Assembly: GCA_015059685.1 (NCBI GenBank)
Contig: SUZW01000014.1
Location: 1 to 50,739 of the forward strand
Length of the DNA: 50,739 nt
Reading direction: 5' to 3'
From: Rikenellaceae bacterium
GTDB taxonomy: Bacteria > Bacteroidota > Bacteroidia > Bacteroidales > Rikenellaceae
A program made the translations under genes and the position numbers. The notes beneath the pieces were generated by a model, which was not told the DNA's origin, did not search any database, and worked only from the letters and a program-made list of their open reading frames with translations. Every line of letters starts with the position of its first letter. The first letter of the stretch is position 1. Positions 33,752 to 42,135 of the stretch are shown here, one piece after another.

Positions 33752-36199
33752 CTACCTCCACTCGAAATCGCATATAATAGGCAAATGGTCAGAACCACGC
33801 TCCTTGAAGAAGCGGGTGGTTTTGTCGTATTTGCCCTTTGTGAAGCCACTCTTTGGCGACTTTGCCTTCAGCAAGGTGGTGACAAAACGCTCACTGCCAT
33901 ACATAAAGTCGATACGACCGCCACGCATAGCCGATGGCACCAACACATCGCGCTTGTCGGGGCAGTTGTAGTATTTGATAAGGTCCTTAACCTGCTGTAT
34001 CTCCTCGACGATATAGCGTTCTGCGGCATATCGAGGGTTCGAGTATCCGAGGTCCCAATGGGCATCGTCGAGTGGCGAATAGCAGTTCATATCGCCCGTG
34101 ACAATCCAATGCTTCTGGTCGGCATACTCGGGGTTGAGCACCGTGCGCTCCATAAAGAGCTTCGTCTCGTCGTAGCGGGTTATATGGCCGCCATACTCGA
34201 GCTTGCTCAATGCACGAGCCTCCTTCTCACGCACACCAAACTTCCAGCCGTGTGGCCAGGTGTGGAAGCCGACGATATTTATAATCTCGCCATCGACCTC
34301 GACCTGTGCGTGAATGCCACCGTGTGATACCTCCTCGCCACCGAGTTTCACGCTTTTGACGATAGGATATTTCGAGGTCACAACGACAGGATAGTTGTCC
34401 TGATGCGCACCCACAGCGACATAAGGGTGACCATATCGTGCCGCCAACTCTATCCAACCCGTAGGCACGAGGTGGTCGGTATTTTTCTTCTCGTATGGCT
34501 GATATTTGTATGGGAGGTAACGCTCCTCACGCTTGGCGTGTTTGTTCGTAAAGTCGTAGTAGATAGACGACGCCTCGCAGAATATTGCGATATCGACATC
34601 CGTTTCGACCATATACTTCACGAAGTTGTCGTAGTTGTTGTGCTGATCGGCCCACATACCGTTTTGAATGTTGTAGTCCATAACACGCAAGATGTTCTTG
34701 CGTGGCACATGGCGGAGCAGCTTAACCTCGATATCGTCGATGTAGAAGCCGTTTTTCTCCTTCTCGCCCATCTTCTGCGCCATAATGCTGAACGAGGTCT
34801 TGTCGGTCGCACCACTCACTACGAGTCGCACCGTAAACCACGGCTTTTGCTCGTCGTCGGCAAAGGCTGTACCTACGCTGCACGAGCGACGGCTGATGAT
34901 AATCTTCTCGGAGTGTGCGCTCTGGAACGGATAGTTCTTGGCCGAAAGCGTGTGGCGAACATCATCTATCCAAAACTCCTTGACAACACCTGCATTGAGT
35001 ACGCAGAGGTTGTAGTCGGTAGTACAACGCATCTCGGGCGAGAACTTGAACGATATCTCGATATCGGAGTACTCCTCGACCTCGCTAAATGCGGGCGACT
35101 CAAACTTTCCTCGGCTGTGGTCCTTGACACCGACACCAATATAGCCCTGATACTCCTGCGCACGCAACAACGAGCCGTAGTCGGCAAGGTTGCGGTTTGC
35201 GAGATACTCGGCACTTGCCGTATCGTCGTCAGCAGGGCGCAGCTTCCAATTCTTCTGCATATAGTCCGAGCCTGCGTGGGTATTTGCTACCTGACACACA
35301 GCCCTCTCACTACCCTTCAGCTTATACTCGGCATCTTCGTTGGCTACAGGGACATAACCCGTCTGTTTTTTGCCCTGCATATAGTCGCCACCAAAGACCA
35401 TATTGTCGAAATGCTCGACAAAGAGTTGCTCCGCAGGATATGTGTAGGCAATCTTGGTAAGCGGGGTAACAACACCTCGTTTCACTTCGAAAGGCGCCGT
35501 CGTGCAACTCATCGAGTGGTGGTTGCGGTCAGTTATGCTCAACTTCAAGCCCTTCTCGTACTTTCCAATCGGAAGTACAGCGTAGAACACCTTACCCGAT
35601 TTGTCGAGCGTTACACCCTTGCCACCATTGCTGCAATCGAGAATGAGCGACTGCAAAACGCCCTCACCGGAGTCGTTGCAACGAAGCTCACCCTTCTCGG
35701 TGTCGAGCAAGAAACGACCTGCAAGCGCATTGCTTGTATTACTCTCCAACTTGATGCAGTTGATTGACGCTTCGCCCGAGAGCGTAAGGCTCACAATACC
35801 GCACAACGGTTTGAGAGTTATCTTCTTATCCACAATCTGTGAGGTGTACATCGGCATATAGATGTGGTCTATCGAACCATCCTTGTAGTGCTGTGCCGGC
35901 ACAAGGTCAATATATGGCGTTGCGCCATTCACGCAAGCAGCATCACCAGGATAGGCCGCCTTGTAGAGAGCGTCATCCGACTTGTCGGCCTCGACATATT
36001 GTGTGCCTTTCTTGGTGACAACAACGGGGCAGACCTTTCCGTTTACCACAACCATATCGCCCTCGACAAAGCCACCCAACGACTTATCAAACGACTGCTC
36101 CATCTCGACCGCAAACTTCACCTGCTTGGGAGCCTTCTGCGCCTCTACAACGAAGGTTACGGCAACCAAAGCCAACAATGACAACAAAAATCTCTTCAT
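33752..36199 (-). CDS. Large secreted two-domain EEP protein (fimbrillin-like N-terminus, phosphoesterase C-terminus)
   Basis: An 815-residue protein with signal peptide MKRFLLSLLALVAVTFVVEAQ. Residues ~30-280 resemble the fimbrillin-like domains of Bacteroidota surface proteins (PLCGIVSLTLSGEASI, LPIGKYEKGLKLSITDRN). A middle region (~280-490) looks like a concanavalin-type beta sandwich (FWIDDVRHTL, NGFYIDDIEVKLL). From ~500 on an EEP domain follows: LRVMDYNIQNGMW, IAIFCEASS, VGFHTWPHG, VTGDMNCYSP, RIDFMYGSER, GSDHLPIICDF. The longest frame to 36427 runs into the lipid kinase gene and is rejected. It follows that gene by 11 nt. Likely a cell-surface phosphoesterase; substrate unknown. Confidence 0.87.
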   Translation of the reverse strand: MKRFLLSLLALVAVTFVVEAQKAPKQVKFAVEMEQSFDKSLGGFVEGDMVVVNGKVCPVVVTKKGTQYVEADKSDDALYKAAYPGDAACVNGATPYIDLVPAQHYKDGSIDHIYMPMYTSQIVDKKITLKPLCGIVSLTLSGEASINCIKLESNTSNALAGRFLLDTEKGELRCNDSGEGVLQSLILDCSNGGKGVTLDKSGKVFYAVLPIGKYEKGLKLSITDRNHHSMSCTTAPFEVKRGVVTPLTKIAYTYPAEQLFVEHFDNMVFGGDYMQGKKQTGYVPVANEDAEYKLKGSERAVCQVANTHAGSDYMQKNWKLRPADDDTASAEYLANRNLADYGSLLRAQEYQGYIGVGVKDHSRGKFESPAFSEVEEYSDIEISFKFSPEMRCTTDYNLCVLNAGVVKEFWIDDVRHTLSAKNYPFQSAHSEKIIISRRSCSVGTAFADDEQKPWFTVRLVVSGATDKTSFSIMAQKMGEKEKNGFYIDDIEVKLLRHVPRKNILRVMDYNIQNGMWADQHNNYDNFVKYMVETDVDIAIFCEASSIYYDFTNKHAKREERYLPYKYQPYEKKNTDHLVPTGWIELAARYGHPYVAVGAHQDNYPVVVTSKYPIVKSVKLGGEEVSHGGIHAQVEVDGEIINIVGFHTWPHGWKFGVREKEARALSKLEYGGHITRYDETKLFMERTVLNPEYADQKHWIVTGDMNCYSPLDDAHWDLGYSNPRYAAERYIVEEIQQVKDLIKYYNCPDKRDVLVPSAMRGGRIDFMYGSERFVTTLLKAKSPKSGFTKGKYDKTTRFFKERGSDHLPIICDFEWR

Positions 36200-36210
36200 A
36201 CTATCTCCAT

Positions 36211-37167
36211 TTATTTTTGTAAAAACTCCTTTGTTACGACAATCTGTATCGCCTGTGGCACAACCTCGATTGTGACAGGCGTACCACCGTGCAACTCTCC
36301 ATCGGTCTCGAGGAGTATATCGGGTGCTGCCGTAATCTTCACGCACTTGCCCTGCGCATGTTGCACATGGCCTATCGAGTATATCTCGCCATTGAAGAGT
36401 CGTCTTGCACGGAAGACCACATGCCACCAGTGCAGCGGCTTGATGAGCGTGATATCGAGCAGACCATCATCGGCCACAGCCTTCGGCAGCTGCTGAATAC
36501 CTCCGCCATTGTATTTACATATACCCACAGCTATCGAGAAGAGCAAATTGTGGTATATCACCTTGTCATCGACCTCCACCGTAACACCAAAAGGCTTGAG
36601 CGAGAGGTAGCCCTTAAGCAAGCTGTAGATATAGAGCCATTTACCCTTGTAGCCCTTGAGCTTCAGGCGGTTGAATATCTCGATAACATCGGCATCGAAG
36701 CCCAAACCCGCAACATTTGCCATATAGCGAGATTGTCTATAGTTGGACTCCGTGTAGGTCACCTTGCCGACATCCTGAAGGTAGGAGTGCCCCTCGTTTA
36801 TGGCTCGAATTGCGGCTGTATAATTGCGTGGGATACCGAAAGTTCGTACCCAGTCATTACCCGTACCTACGGCTATTACGGCCAACCGAATATCTTTAGG
36901 CTCACACTGCTTCTGAATAAACAAGCCATTGACAACCTCGTTGAGCGTGCCATCGCCACCCACAACGATAATCTTGCGGTAGCCTTTGTTTGCAGCCTCC
37001 ACAGCGAGCTCGGTAGCGTGGTAGCGGTACTCGGTAAATGCAGGGTCGTGTTCAACTCCGTTCTCACGGAGGAGGTGTGAGATTTTCGGAAAGTCCTCCA
37101 ATCCTTTACCACCTCCTGATGTAGGATTTACTATTACGAACCAGCGCTCGGTGTTGTTATGAGTCAT
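36211..37167 (-). CDS. Diacylglycerol kinase-family lipid kinase (YegS/BmrU type)
   Basis: A 318-residue kinase that would phosphorylate diacylglycerol, a sphingoid base or a related lipid. Motifs: VIVNPTSGGGKGLEDF at the N-terminus, the ATP-binding IIVVGGDGTLNEVVNGL (about residues 64-80), IAVGTGNDWVRTFGIP, and the C-terminal LLETDGELHGGTPVTIEVVPQAI. Bacteroidota make sphingolipids, so a sphinganine-kinase-like role is possible but cannot be read from sequence. It precedes the secreted EEP protein, a phosphoesterase, in one operon. Confidence 0.92.
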   Translation of the reverse strand: MTHNNTERWFVIVNPTSGGGKGLEDFPKISHLLRENGVEHDPAFTEYRYHATELAVEAANKGYRKIIVVGGDGTLNEVVNGLFIQKQCEPKDIRLAVIAVGTGNDWVRTFGIPRNYTAAIRAINEGHSYLQDVGKVTYTESNYRQSRYMANVAGLGFDADVIEIFNRLKLKGYKGKWLYIYSLLKGYLSLKPFGVTVEVDDKVIYHNLLFSIAVGICKYNGGGIQQLPKAVADDGLLDITLIKPLHWWHVVFRARRLFNGEIYSIGHVQHAQGKCVKITAAPDILLETDGELHGGTPVTIEVVPQAIQIVVTKEFLQK

Positions 37168-37170
37168 AAT

Positions 37171-37205
37171 TTAGCCATTAGCCATTAGCCATTAGCCATT
37201 GGCTT
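37171..37205. repeat. Heptamer array (TTAGCCA), 35 bp
   Basis: TTAGCCA four times and end unit TTGGCTT. It begins 4 nt upstream of the lipid kinase start codon and reads GGCTAATGG toward it. Confidence 0.9.
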
Positions 37206-37248
37206 TATAAATAATATTATAATTCCTTTAATTGTCACCGCTGCGATT

Positions 37249-37313
37249 AAGCCGAGTGCAGAGGCTGCTTGCAGACTTTGCCGAGGCGGAGCAGTGAAGA
37301 CCGAAGGTCAATT
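37249..37313. repeat. Repeat C, copy 2
   Basis: About 65 bp closely matching 26278-26341. Hairpins CTG-CTTG-CAG (37265-37274) and GACC-GAA-GGTC (37299-37309) replace GTG-CTTG-CAC and GACC-GTA-GGTC of the other copy. It merges into an AATTGTC heptamer array. Confidence 0.8.
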
Positions 37314-37337
37314 GTCAATTGTCAATTATCAATTATC
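37310..37337. repeat. Heptamer array (AATTGTC/AATTATC), four units
   Basis: AATTGTC, AATTGTC, AATTATC, AATTATC. The stop codon of pepD (37333-37335) is in the last unit. Confidence 0.85.
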
Positions 37338-38781
37338 TCTTTGGAGCGTTCTTCAATGTGTGAAGCAAAAATTCATAAAACTTCTCCACCGAAGCAATCT
37401 CCACCTTCTCGTCGGGCGAATGTGGGTAGCAGATTGTAGGACCGAACGAAATCATATCGAGGTTAGGATATACACCACCGATAATACCGCACTCCAAACC
37501 TGCGTGGATAGCAGTTACGGCAGGCTTCTTGCCGTAGAGAGCTTCGTATGACGCCAACATCGCCTTCAAGATTGGCGACTCCATATTTGGCTTCCAACCA
37601 TCGTACGAACCCGACAATTCAACCTCGGCACCGGCCAACTCGAATACGCCCTTGATAGCCTCGGCAAGAGCGAACTTCTCGCTCGAAACAGACGAACGGA
37701 GCAGACATTGCACCTTAACACACTTGCCATCCGATACCACACGGGCAAGGTTGGTCGAGGTCTGCACCAAACCAGCCATCTCAACCGACATCTTCACCAC
37801 ACCGTTAGGTGCGCCAACAACCGCCTTAACGAGGTTTTGTGCCGTAGCAGCAGGGATAATCTCGGCAGGAGCAGCAACCTCCTCTACGAGTACTGCAATC
37901 GAGTCCTCGATATTCTCGAACTCCGCCTGCAAGGTCTTTTCGTATGCAGCAGCCTCCGCCTTGAACGCCTCTACATCGTGAACGAGTACAACTGCCTGTG
38001 CCTCACGAGGGATAGCGTTGCGCAAACCACCTCCGTCAATCGACGAGAGCAACCACTCCTGCTCGGTGTGGAGCAACAGACGACACAACAAGCGGTTGGC
38101 ATTTCCACGCTGGAAGCCAATCTGAATACCCGAGTGTCCGCCCTTCAAGCCCTTAACCTCGAGTTTTACGGCCTTCCAGCCCTGTGGCGCAGCCTCGGCA
38201 GCGTAAGGGATAGAGATGTTTGCATCAGTTCCACCTGCGCAACCAACATACAACTCGCCCTCGGTTTCGGAGTCGAGGTTTAATAAAATGTCGCCTTTGA
38301 GCAGACCCGCCTTCAAGCCGAATGCTCCGTCCATACCGGTCTCCTCGGTTGCGGTGAAGAGTCCTTCGACAGCACCATGTTCGAGGGTATTGTCCTCCAA
38401 AACTGCGAGAATTGCAGCTACACCGATACCGTTGTCAGCACCAAGAGTAGTGCCGTTGGCAGTTACCCACTCGCCATCTATATATGCCTCGATAGGGTCG
38501 TTCTCGAAGTCGAAGACCTTGTCGTTGTTCTTCTGCGGTACCATATCGAGGTGCGCCTGCAAAACTATACCTTTGCGATTTTCGTAGCCAGGTGTTGCAG
38601 GTTTTGCAACATAGACATTGCACCCCTCATCGACACTATACTCGAGGTTGTGAGCCTTTGCAAACTCCACGATGTATTCACGCACCCTCTCCTCGTGATG
38701 CGAAGGACGAGGTATCTGCGTCAAAGCCTTAAAATGTTTCCAAACCAATGTTGGTTTCAGTTGCTCAAGATTGTAATTCAT
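37333..38781 (-). CDS. pepD: Aminoacyl-histidine dipeptidase (M20 peptidase D type)
   Basis: A 482-residue cytosolic di-zinc dipeptidase that cleaves carnosine-like and other dipeptides. Motifs: QIPRPSHHEERVREYIVEFA near the start, the metal histidine in IVLQAHLDMVPQ (about residue 80), LGADNGIGVAAILAVLED (about 117), ATEETGMDGAFGL (about 145), and the C-terminal GLECGIIGGVYPNLDMISFGP. Length agrees with PepD (485). It lies 23 nt after phoH on the other side. Its stop codon is in the AATTATC array. Confidence 0.93.
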   Translation of the reverse strand: MNYNLEQLKPTLVWKHFKALTQIPRPSHHEERVREYIVEFAKAHNLEYSVDEGCNVYVAKPATPGYENRKGIVLQAHLDMVPQKNNDKVFDFENDPIEAYIDGEWVTANGTTLGADNGIGVAAILAVLEDNTLEHGAVEGLFTATEETGMDGAFGLKAGLLKGDILLNLDSETEGELYVGCAGGTDANISIPYAAEAAPQGWKAVKLEVKGLKGGHSGIQIGFQRGNANRLLCRLLLHTEQEWLLSSIDGGGLRNAIPREAQAVVLVHDVEAFKAEAAAYEKTLQAEFENIEDSIAVLVEEVAAPAEIIPAATAQNLVKAVVGAPNGVVKMSVEMAGLVQTSTNLARVVSDGKCVKVQCLLRSSVSSEKFALAEAIKGVFELAGAEVELSGSYDGWKPNMESPILKAMLASYEALYGKKPAVTAIHAGLECGIIGGVYPNLDMISFGPTICYPHSPDEKVEIASVEKFYEFLLHTLKNAPKR

Positions 38782-38804
38782 ATCAGTAATGTTTTATTGT
38801 TATA

Positions 38805-39794
38805 TTAATTTTCACTCTCGTCTTTCGTCTCTCGTCTCTCGTCTTTTTTGTCGAACGCCTCGACAATATGTTTTACCAACTCGTGGCGGACAATATCGCC
38901 CTTGTTGAACTCCACAAAGCCGATACCCTTGATGCCCTTCACGGTGTTCATCGCACGCACCAAGCCGCTATCGCTTTTGTGTGGCAAATCGACCTGCGTA
39001 ACATCGCCCGTAACGATAAATTTGGCGTTGCGACCCATTCGTGTCAGGAACATCTTTATCTGCGAAAGCGTGGTATTCTGCGCCTCGTCAAGTATCACGA
39101 AGGCGTTATCCAGAGTTCGACCACGCATATAGGCGAGTGGAGCAATCTGCACCGTGCCGTCCTCCATAAACTTCTGCAACTTCGCAGGCGGTATCATATC
39201 GTTCAACGCATCGTACAACGGCTGCAAGTAGGGGTCGAGTTTATCCTTCAAGTCGCCCGGCAGGAAGCCCAACTTCTCGCCTGCCTCTACCGCAGGGCGA
39301 GTAAGTATCACACGACGCACCTGCTTATCTCGCAAAGCACGAACAGCCAAAGCAATGGCGGTATAGGTCTTACCCGAACCCGCAGGGCCTGTCGCAAAGA
39401 TAAGGTCGTTCTTGTCGTACAAATCGACCAATTTGCGCTGATTTGCGGTGCGAGCCTTCACGATTATGCCGTTGTTGCCATAGACGATAACCTCCTTGTC
39501 GCTCTGGTGAGCCTTCTCTGCCGCCTCGGCAAAACCCACCGAGAAGGACTGCTCAATAACCTCCTTCGAGATGTGGCCGTAGCGGTCGTAGTAGGCGATT
39601 AAGCCCGCCATCTGGCGCTCAAAACGCTCCACATCACCCTTTGCACCAAGCACCTTCAACGAGGAGCCTCGCGCCACGATTTTGAGTTTCGGGTGCATCG
39701 CCACAATCTGTTGCAGGTAGCACTCCTTGGCTCCATACAACTCTCGGGTATCGACACCCTCGATTATAATCTCTTTTCCTGTTGTTTCGGTCAT
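38805..39794 (-). CDS. phoH: PhoH family ATPase
   Basis: A 329-residue PhoH-like ATPase, a family related to the helicase SF1 core and linked to RNA processing and phosphate stress. Walker A FATGPAGSGKTYTAIALAV (about residue 140), the KLGFLPGDLKDKLDPYLQPLYDAL signature, and Walker B AFVILDEAQNTTLSQIKMFLTRMG. The N-terminal ~110 residues form the KH-like region. The last ~14 residues (KKDERRETKDESEN) are encoded by the CTCTCGT heptamer array 38814-38848, so the tail is repeat-derived. It has no terminator of its own before pepD. Confidence 0.93.
   Translation of the reverse strand: MTETTGKEIIIEGVDTRELYGAKECYLQQIVAMHPKLKIVARGSSLKVLGAKGDVERFERQMAGLIAYYDRYGHISKEVIEQSFSVGFAEAAEKAHQSDKEVIVYGNNGIIVKARTANQRKLVDLYDKNDLIFATGPAGSGKTYTAIALAVRALRDKQVRRVILTRPAVEAGEKLGFLPGDLKDKLDPYLQPLYDALNDMIPPAKLQKFMEDGTVQIAPLAYMRGRTLDNAFVILDEAQNTTLSQIKMFLTRMGRNAKFIVTGDVTQVDLPHKSDSGLVRAMNTVKGIKGIGFVEFNKGDIVRHELVKHIVEAFDKKDERRETKDESEN
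38814..38848. repeat. Heptamer array (TCTCTCG) forming the 3' end of phoH, 35 bp
   Basis: Five units: ACTCTCG, TCTTTCG, TCTCTCG, TCTCTCG, TCTTTTT. It is translated in the phoH frame. Confidence 0.88.
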
Positions 39795-39802
39795 CTGATT
39801 TT

Positions 39803-39837
39803 ATAGCTTTTAGCCATTGGCCATTAGCCATTGGCTT
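39803..39837. repeat. Heptamer array (TTAGCCA type), 35 bp
   Basis: Units ATAGCTT, TTAGCCA, TTGGCCA, TTAGCCA, TTGGCTT then TTT. It lies 9-43 nt upstream of the phoH start and reads GGCTAATGG toward it. Confidence 0.82.
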
Positions 39838-39843
39838 TTTTAG

Positions 39844-39878
39844 TTAGTAGTGAGTAGAGAGTAGTGAGTAGTTTTTAA
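39844..39878. repeat. Heptamer array (TGAGTAG type), 35 bp
   Basis: Units TTAGTAG, TGAGTAG, AGAGTAG, TGAGTAG, TTTTTAA. A short TCTCTCG remnant follows at about 39888-39905 before the barrel gene's stop. Confidence 0.85.
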
Positions 39879-39909
39879 TTTTACATTTCTCTCGTCTCTT
39901 GTCTAAAGT

Positions 39910-40656
39910 TTAGAACACATATCCGAAGCGCAGCTGTATATTGCCGATTTTGTTATTAAACTTCTGCGCCTTGGGTTGTATATTCTCGTCAAGTGAATAG
40001 AGGTATTCGCAGTGCGCCTTCTTCTCCATAAACTGACCGACATAGCGCAAATCCAACATCATACACTTGGCAAACTTCACCGACACACCTGCAGCATAGG
40101 TCACCGTAGGATAGATACGCCCAAGGTAGCACTTCTCGATATTATCGTTGAGAGCGATATTGTAGTAGGGGGTATCCATAAGTGTAAAAACAGGACCTGC
40201 ATTTATGCGAAACATCGCTATGCGCAACGACAAGAGCAACGGCACCTGCACCAGGTTCAAACGAGCCTTGGTCGAGAAGTTGTGCGGCTCGTCGTTTATA
40301 CGGATTGTGCCATAGGAGTAGGTCACCTCGGGCTGTATGCCGAAGACCTTGCCGATATTGAGGCGAAACTGCAGAGCTGCACCATACGACATCGTCATCT
40401 TCAGCTGTGCCGACATCTCCTCCAACGGCTGCACCGAGAACCAGTTGTAGTGCGCTCCTACACCCAAGCCGAGTTCGGTCGTGATCTGCACGCTCTTGCG
40501 CTTCTTGACCTTGGGAGCCGACTCACCAGAGTAGCTACCCTTGAGCTCCGCCTCCGACTGCCTCACAGCACTACCCTGCGCCACTACATCTCCTACCACG
40601 CAGAGCGTAAAAGCAGTACTCAACAACAATATCGCACATCTAATATTCATCTTCAT
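39910..40656 (-). CDS. Outer-membrane beta-barrel protein (PorT-like)
   Basis: A 248-residue protein. A signal peptide (MKMNIRCAILLLSTAFTLCVVGDVVAQ) and a polar linker precede a beta-barrel: LGLGVGAHYNWFSVQP, YGAALQFRLNIGKVFGIQPEVTYSYG and the C-terminal KIGNIQLRFGYVF with a terminal Phe. The pattern is that of porin-family/PorT-like eight-strand barrels in Bacteroidota. The longest frame starts at 40677, but the -7 box at 40682-40689 puts the transcript start there, so ATG 40656 is preferred. It is divergent from der. Confidence 0.82.
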   Translation of the reverse strand: MKMNIRCAILLLSTAFTLCVVGDVVAQGSAVRQSEAELKGSYSGESAPKVKKRKSVQITTELGLGVGAHYNWFSVQPLEEMSAQLKMTMSYGAALQFRLNIGKVFGIQPEVTYSYGTIRINDEPHNFSTKARLNLVQVPLLLSLRIAMFRINAGPVFTLMDTPYYNIALNDNIEKCYLGRIYPTVTYAAGVSVKFAKCMMLDLRYVGQFMEKKAHCEYLYSLDENIQPKAQKFNNKIGNIQLRFGYVF

Positions 40657-40681
40657 ACTCATTGCATATCCTTTCAATCCC

Positions 40682-40689
40682 CAAAAATA
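40682..40689 (-). promoter_or_regulatory. -7 box of the barrel gene
   Basis: TATTTTTG on the minus strand, predicted transcript start near 40676. Confidence 0.6.
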
Positions 40690-40716
40690 GTAATTATTTT
40701 TGAATAATTAAAGCTA

Positions 40717-40747
40717 TTGCCAAAAACTATTTTTTTACCTACCTTTG
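40717..40747 (+). promoter_or_regulatory. Promoter of der
   Basis: TACCTTTG at 40740-40747 with TTG at 40717-40719, spacer 20 nt. Unusually for this window, an AAGGAG ribosome-binding site follows at 40775-40780, 8 nt before ATG 40789. Confidence 0.75.
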
Positions 40748-40788
40748 CAGCCGGAAAATTAGGAATTAAGGATAAAGGAGATAAAGTT

Positions 40789-42093
40789 ATGAGTTTAGTA
40801 GCAATCGTAGGTCGCCCTAATGTGGGTAAAAGTACCCTCTTCAACCGCCTTGTAGGCAACCGACAAGCAATTGTCGATGACACGGCAGGTACAACACGAG
40901 ATCGCCACTACGGCAAGACCGACTGGTGTGGCCGCGAGTTCTCGGTTATCGACACGGGTGGTTACGCTGTAAATAGCGACGACATCTTCGAGGAGGAGAT
41001 ACGCAAACAGGTGATGCTCGCCATCGAGGAGGCAGATGTTATCCTCTTTATGGTCGAGGTGGGCACAGGCGTCACAGACCTTGATATGATGATGGCCGAG
41101 GTGCTACGCCGTGCCAAGAAGCGCACTATCGTTGTCTGCAACAAGGTCGATAACTACGACCTCATATACTCCTCCAACGACTTCTACTCGCTCGGTCTTG
41201 GCGACCCATTCTGCATCTCGTCGATGTCGGGCAGCGGTACGGGCGATTTGATGGACGAGATACTTCGTCTGCTCCCCGAGGATTGCGAGGCCGAGGAGAT
41301 GGAGAACCTCCCTCGTATCACGATTGTTGGTCGCCCGAATGTCGGCAAATCATCGCTTACGAATGCTCTGCTCGGTACCGACCGCAATATCGTAACCAAC
41401 ATTGCTGGTACTACTCGTGACTCTATCCACACACGCTACAACAAGTTCGGCATGGACTTCTACCTTGTCGATACGGCAGGTATGCGCAAGAAGGGCAAGA
41501 CGATGGAGGATTTGGAGTTCTACTCGGTGATGCGTTCAATTCGTGCTATCGAGGCTTCGGATGTATGTATCCTGATGCTCGATGCGCAGCAGGGCCTCGA
41601 GTCGCAGGATCTGAATATCCACAACCTCATTGTCCGCAACCGCAAGGGTTGTGTTATAGTGGTGAACAAGTGGGACTTAATCGAGAAGGGCAACAACACC
41701 ATGAAGGAGTGGAAAGAGGCTATCGAGAAACGCCTTGCTCCATTTAACGATATTCCGATTATCTTCACCTCGGCACTCAACAAGCAGCGCATTCTCGATG
41801 TGTTGCAGACCGCAATACGAGTCTATCAGTCACGCTCCCGTCGTATTCCGACTTCGGAGTTCAACGACTATATGTTGCCGATTATCGAGGAGACACCGCC
41901 ACCTTCAACCAAGGGTAAGTATATCCGCATCAAGTATGCTATGCAGCTCCCTACCCCAACACCGCAGTTTGTCTTCTTCTGCAACCTTCCGCAGTATATT
42001 CGTGAGAACTACCGACGCTTCCTCGAGAACCACCTGCGAGAGCATTGGGATTTCTCGGGAGTGCCTATCCAGATCTACTTCCGACAGAAGTAG
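40789..42093 (+). CDS. der: Ribosome biogenesis GTPase Der (EngA)
   Basis: Tandem-GTPase essential for 50S subunit assembly. First G domain: [20 protein letters not shown] (residues 3-22), DTGG, NKVDNYD. Second: [20 protein letters not shown] (about 180), [19 protein letters not shown]. The C-terminal KH-like domain has [24 protein letters not shown]. Length 434 is normal. The start is fixed by the Shine-Dalgarno site AAGGAG and the promoter; the longer frame from 40717 is rejected. Just after the stop codon TAG begins a short heptamer stretch (TAGAGAG, TTGAGAG, ATTTTTT). Confidence 0.96.
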   Translation: MSLVAIVGRPNVGKSTLFNRLVGNRQAIVDDTAGTTRDRHYGKTDWCGREFSVIDTGGYAVNSDDIFEEEIRKQVMLAIEEADVILFMVEVGTGVTDLDMMMAEVLRRAKKRTIVVCNKVDNYDLIYSSNDFYSLGLGDPFCISSMSGSGTGDLMDEILRLLPEDCEAEEMENLPRITIVGRPNVGKSSLTNALLGTDRNIVTNIAGTTRDSIHTRYNKFGMDFYLVDTAGMRKKGKTMEDLEFYSVMRSIRAIEASDVCILMLDAQQGLESQDLNIHNLIVRNRKGCVIVVNKWDLIEKGNNTMKEWKEAIEKRLAPFNDIPIIFTSALNKQRILDVLQTAIRVYQSRSRRIPTSEFNDYMLPIIEETPPPSTKGKYIRIKYAMQLPTPTPQFVFFCNLPQYIRENYRRFLENHLREHWDFSGVPIQIYFRQK

Positions 42094-42135
42094 AGAGTTG
42101 AGAGATTTTTTAGGTTGGCGGGGACTCTCGAGGTT

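Noticed and set aside
36200..36427. N-terminal extension of the large EEP protein
   Set aside because: It runs into the lipid kinase gene; the signal peptide MKRFLLSLLALVAVTF begins at 36199.
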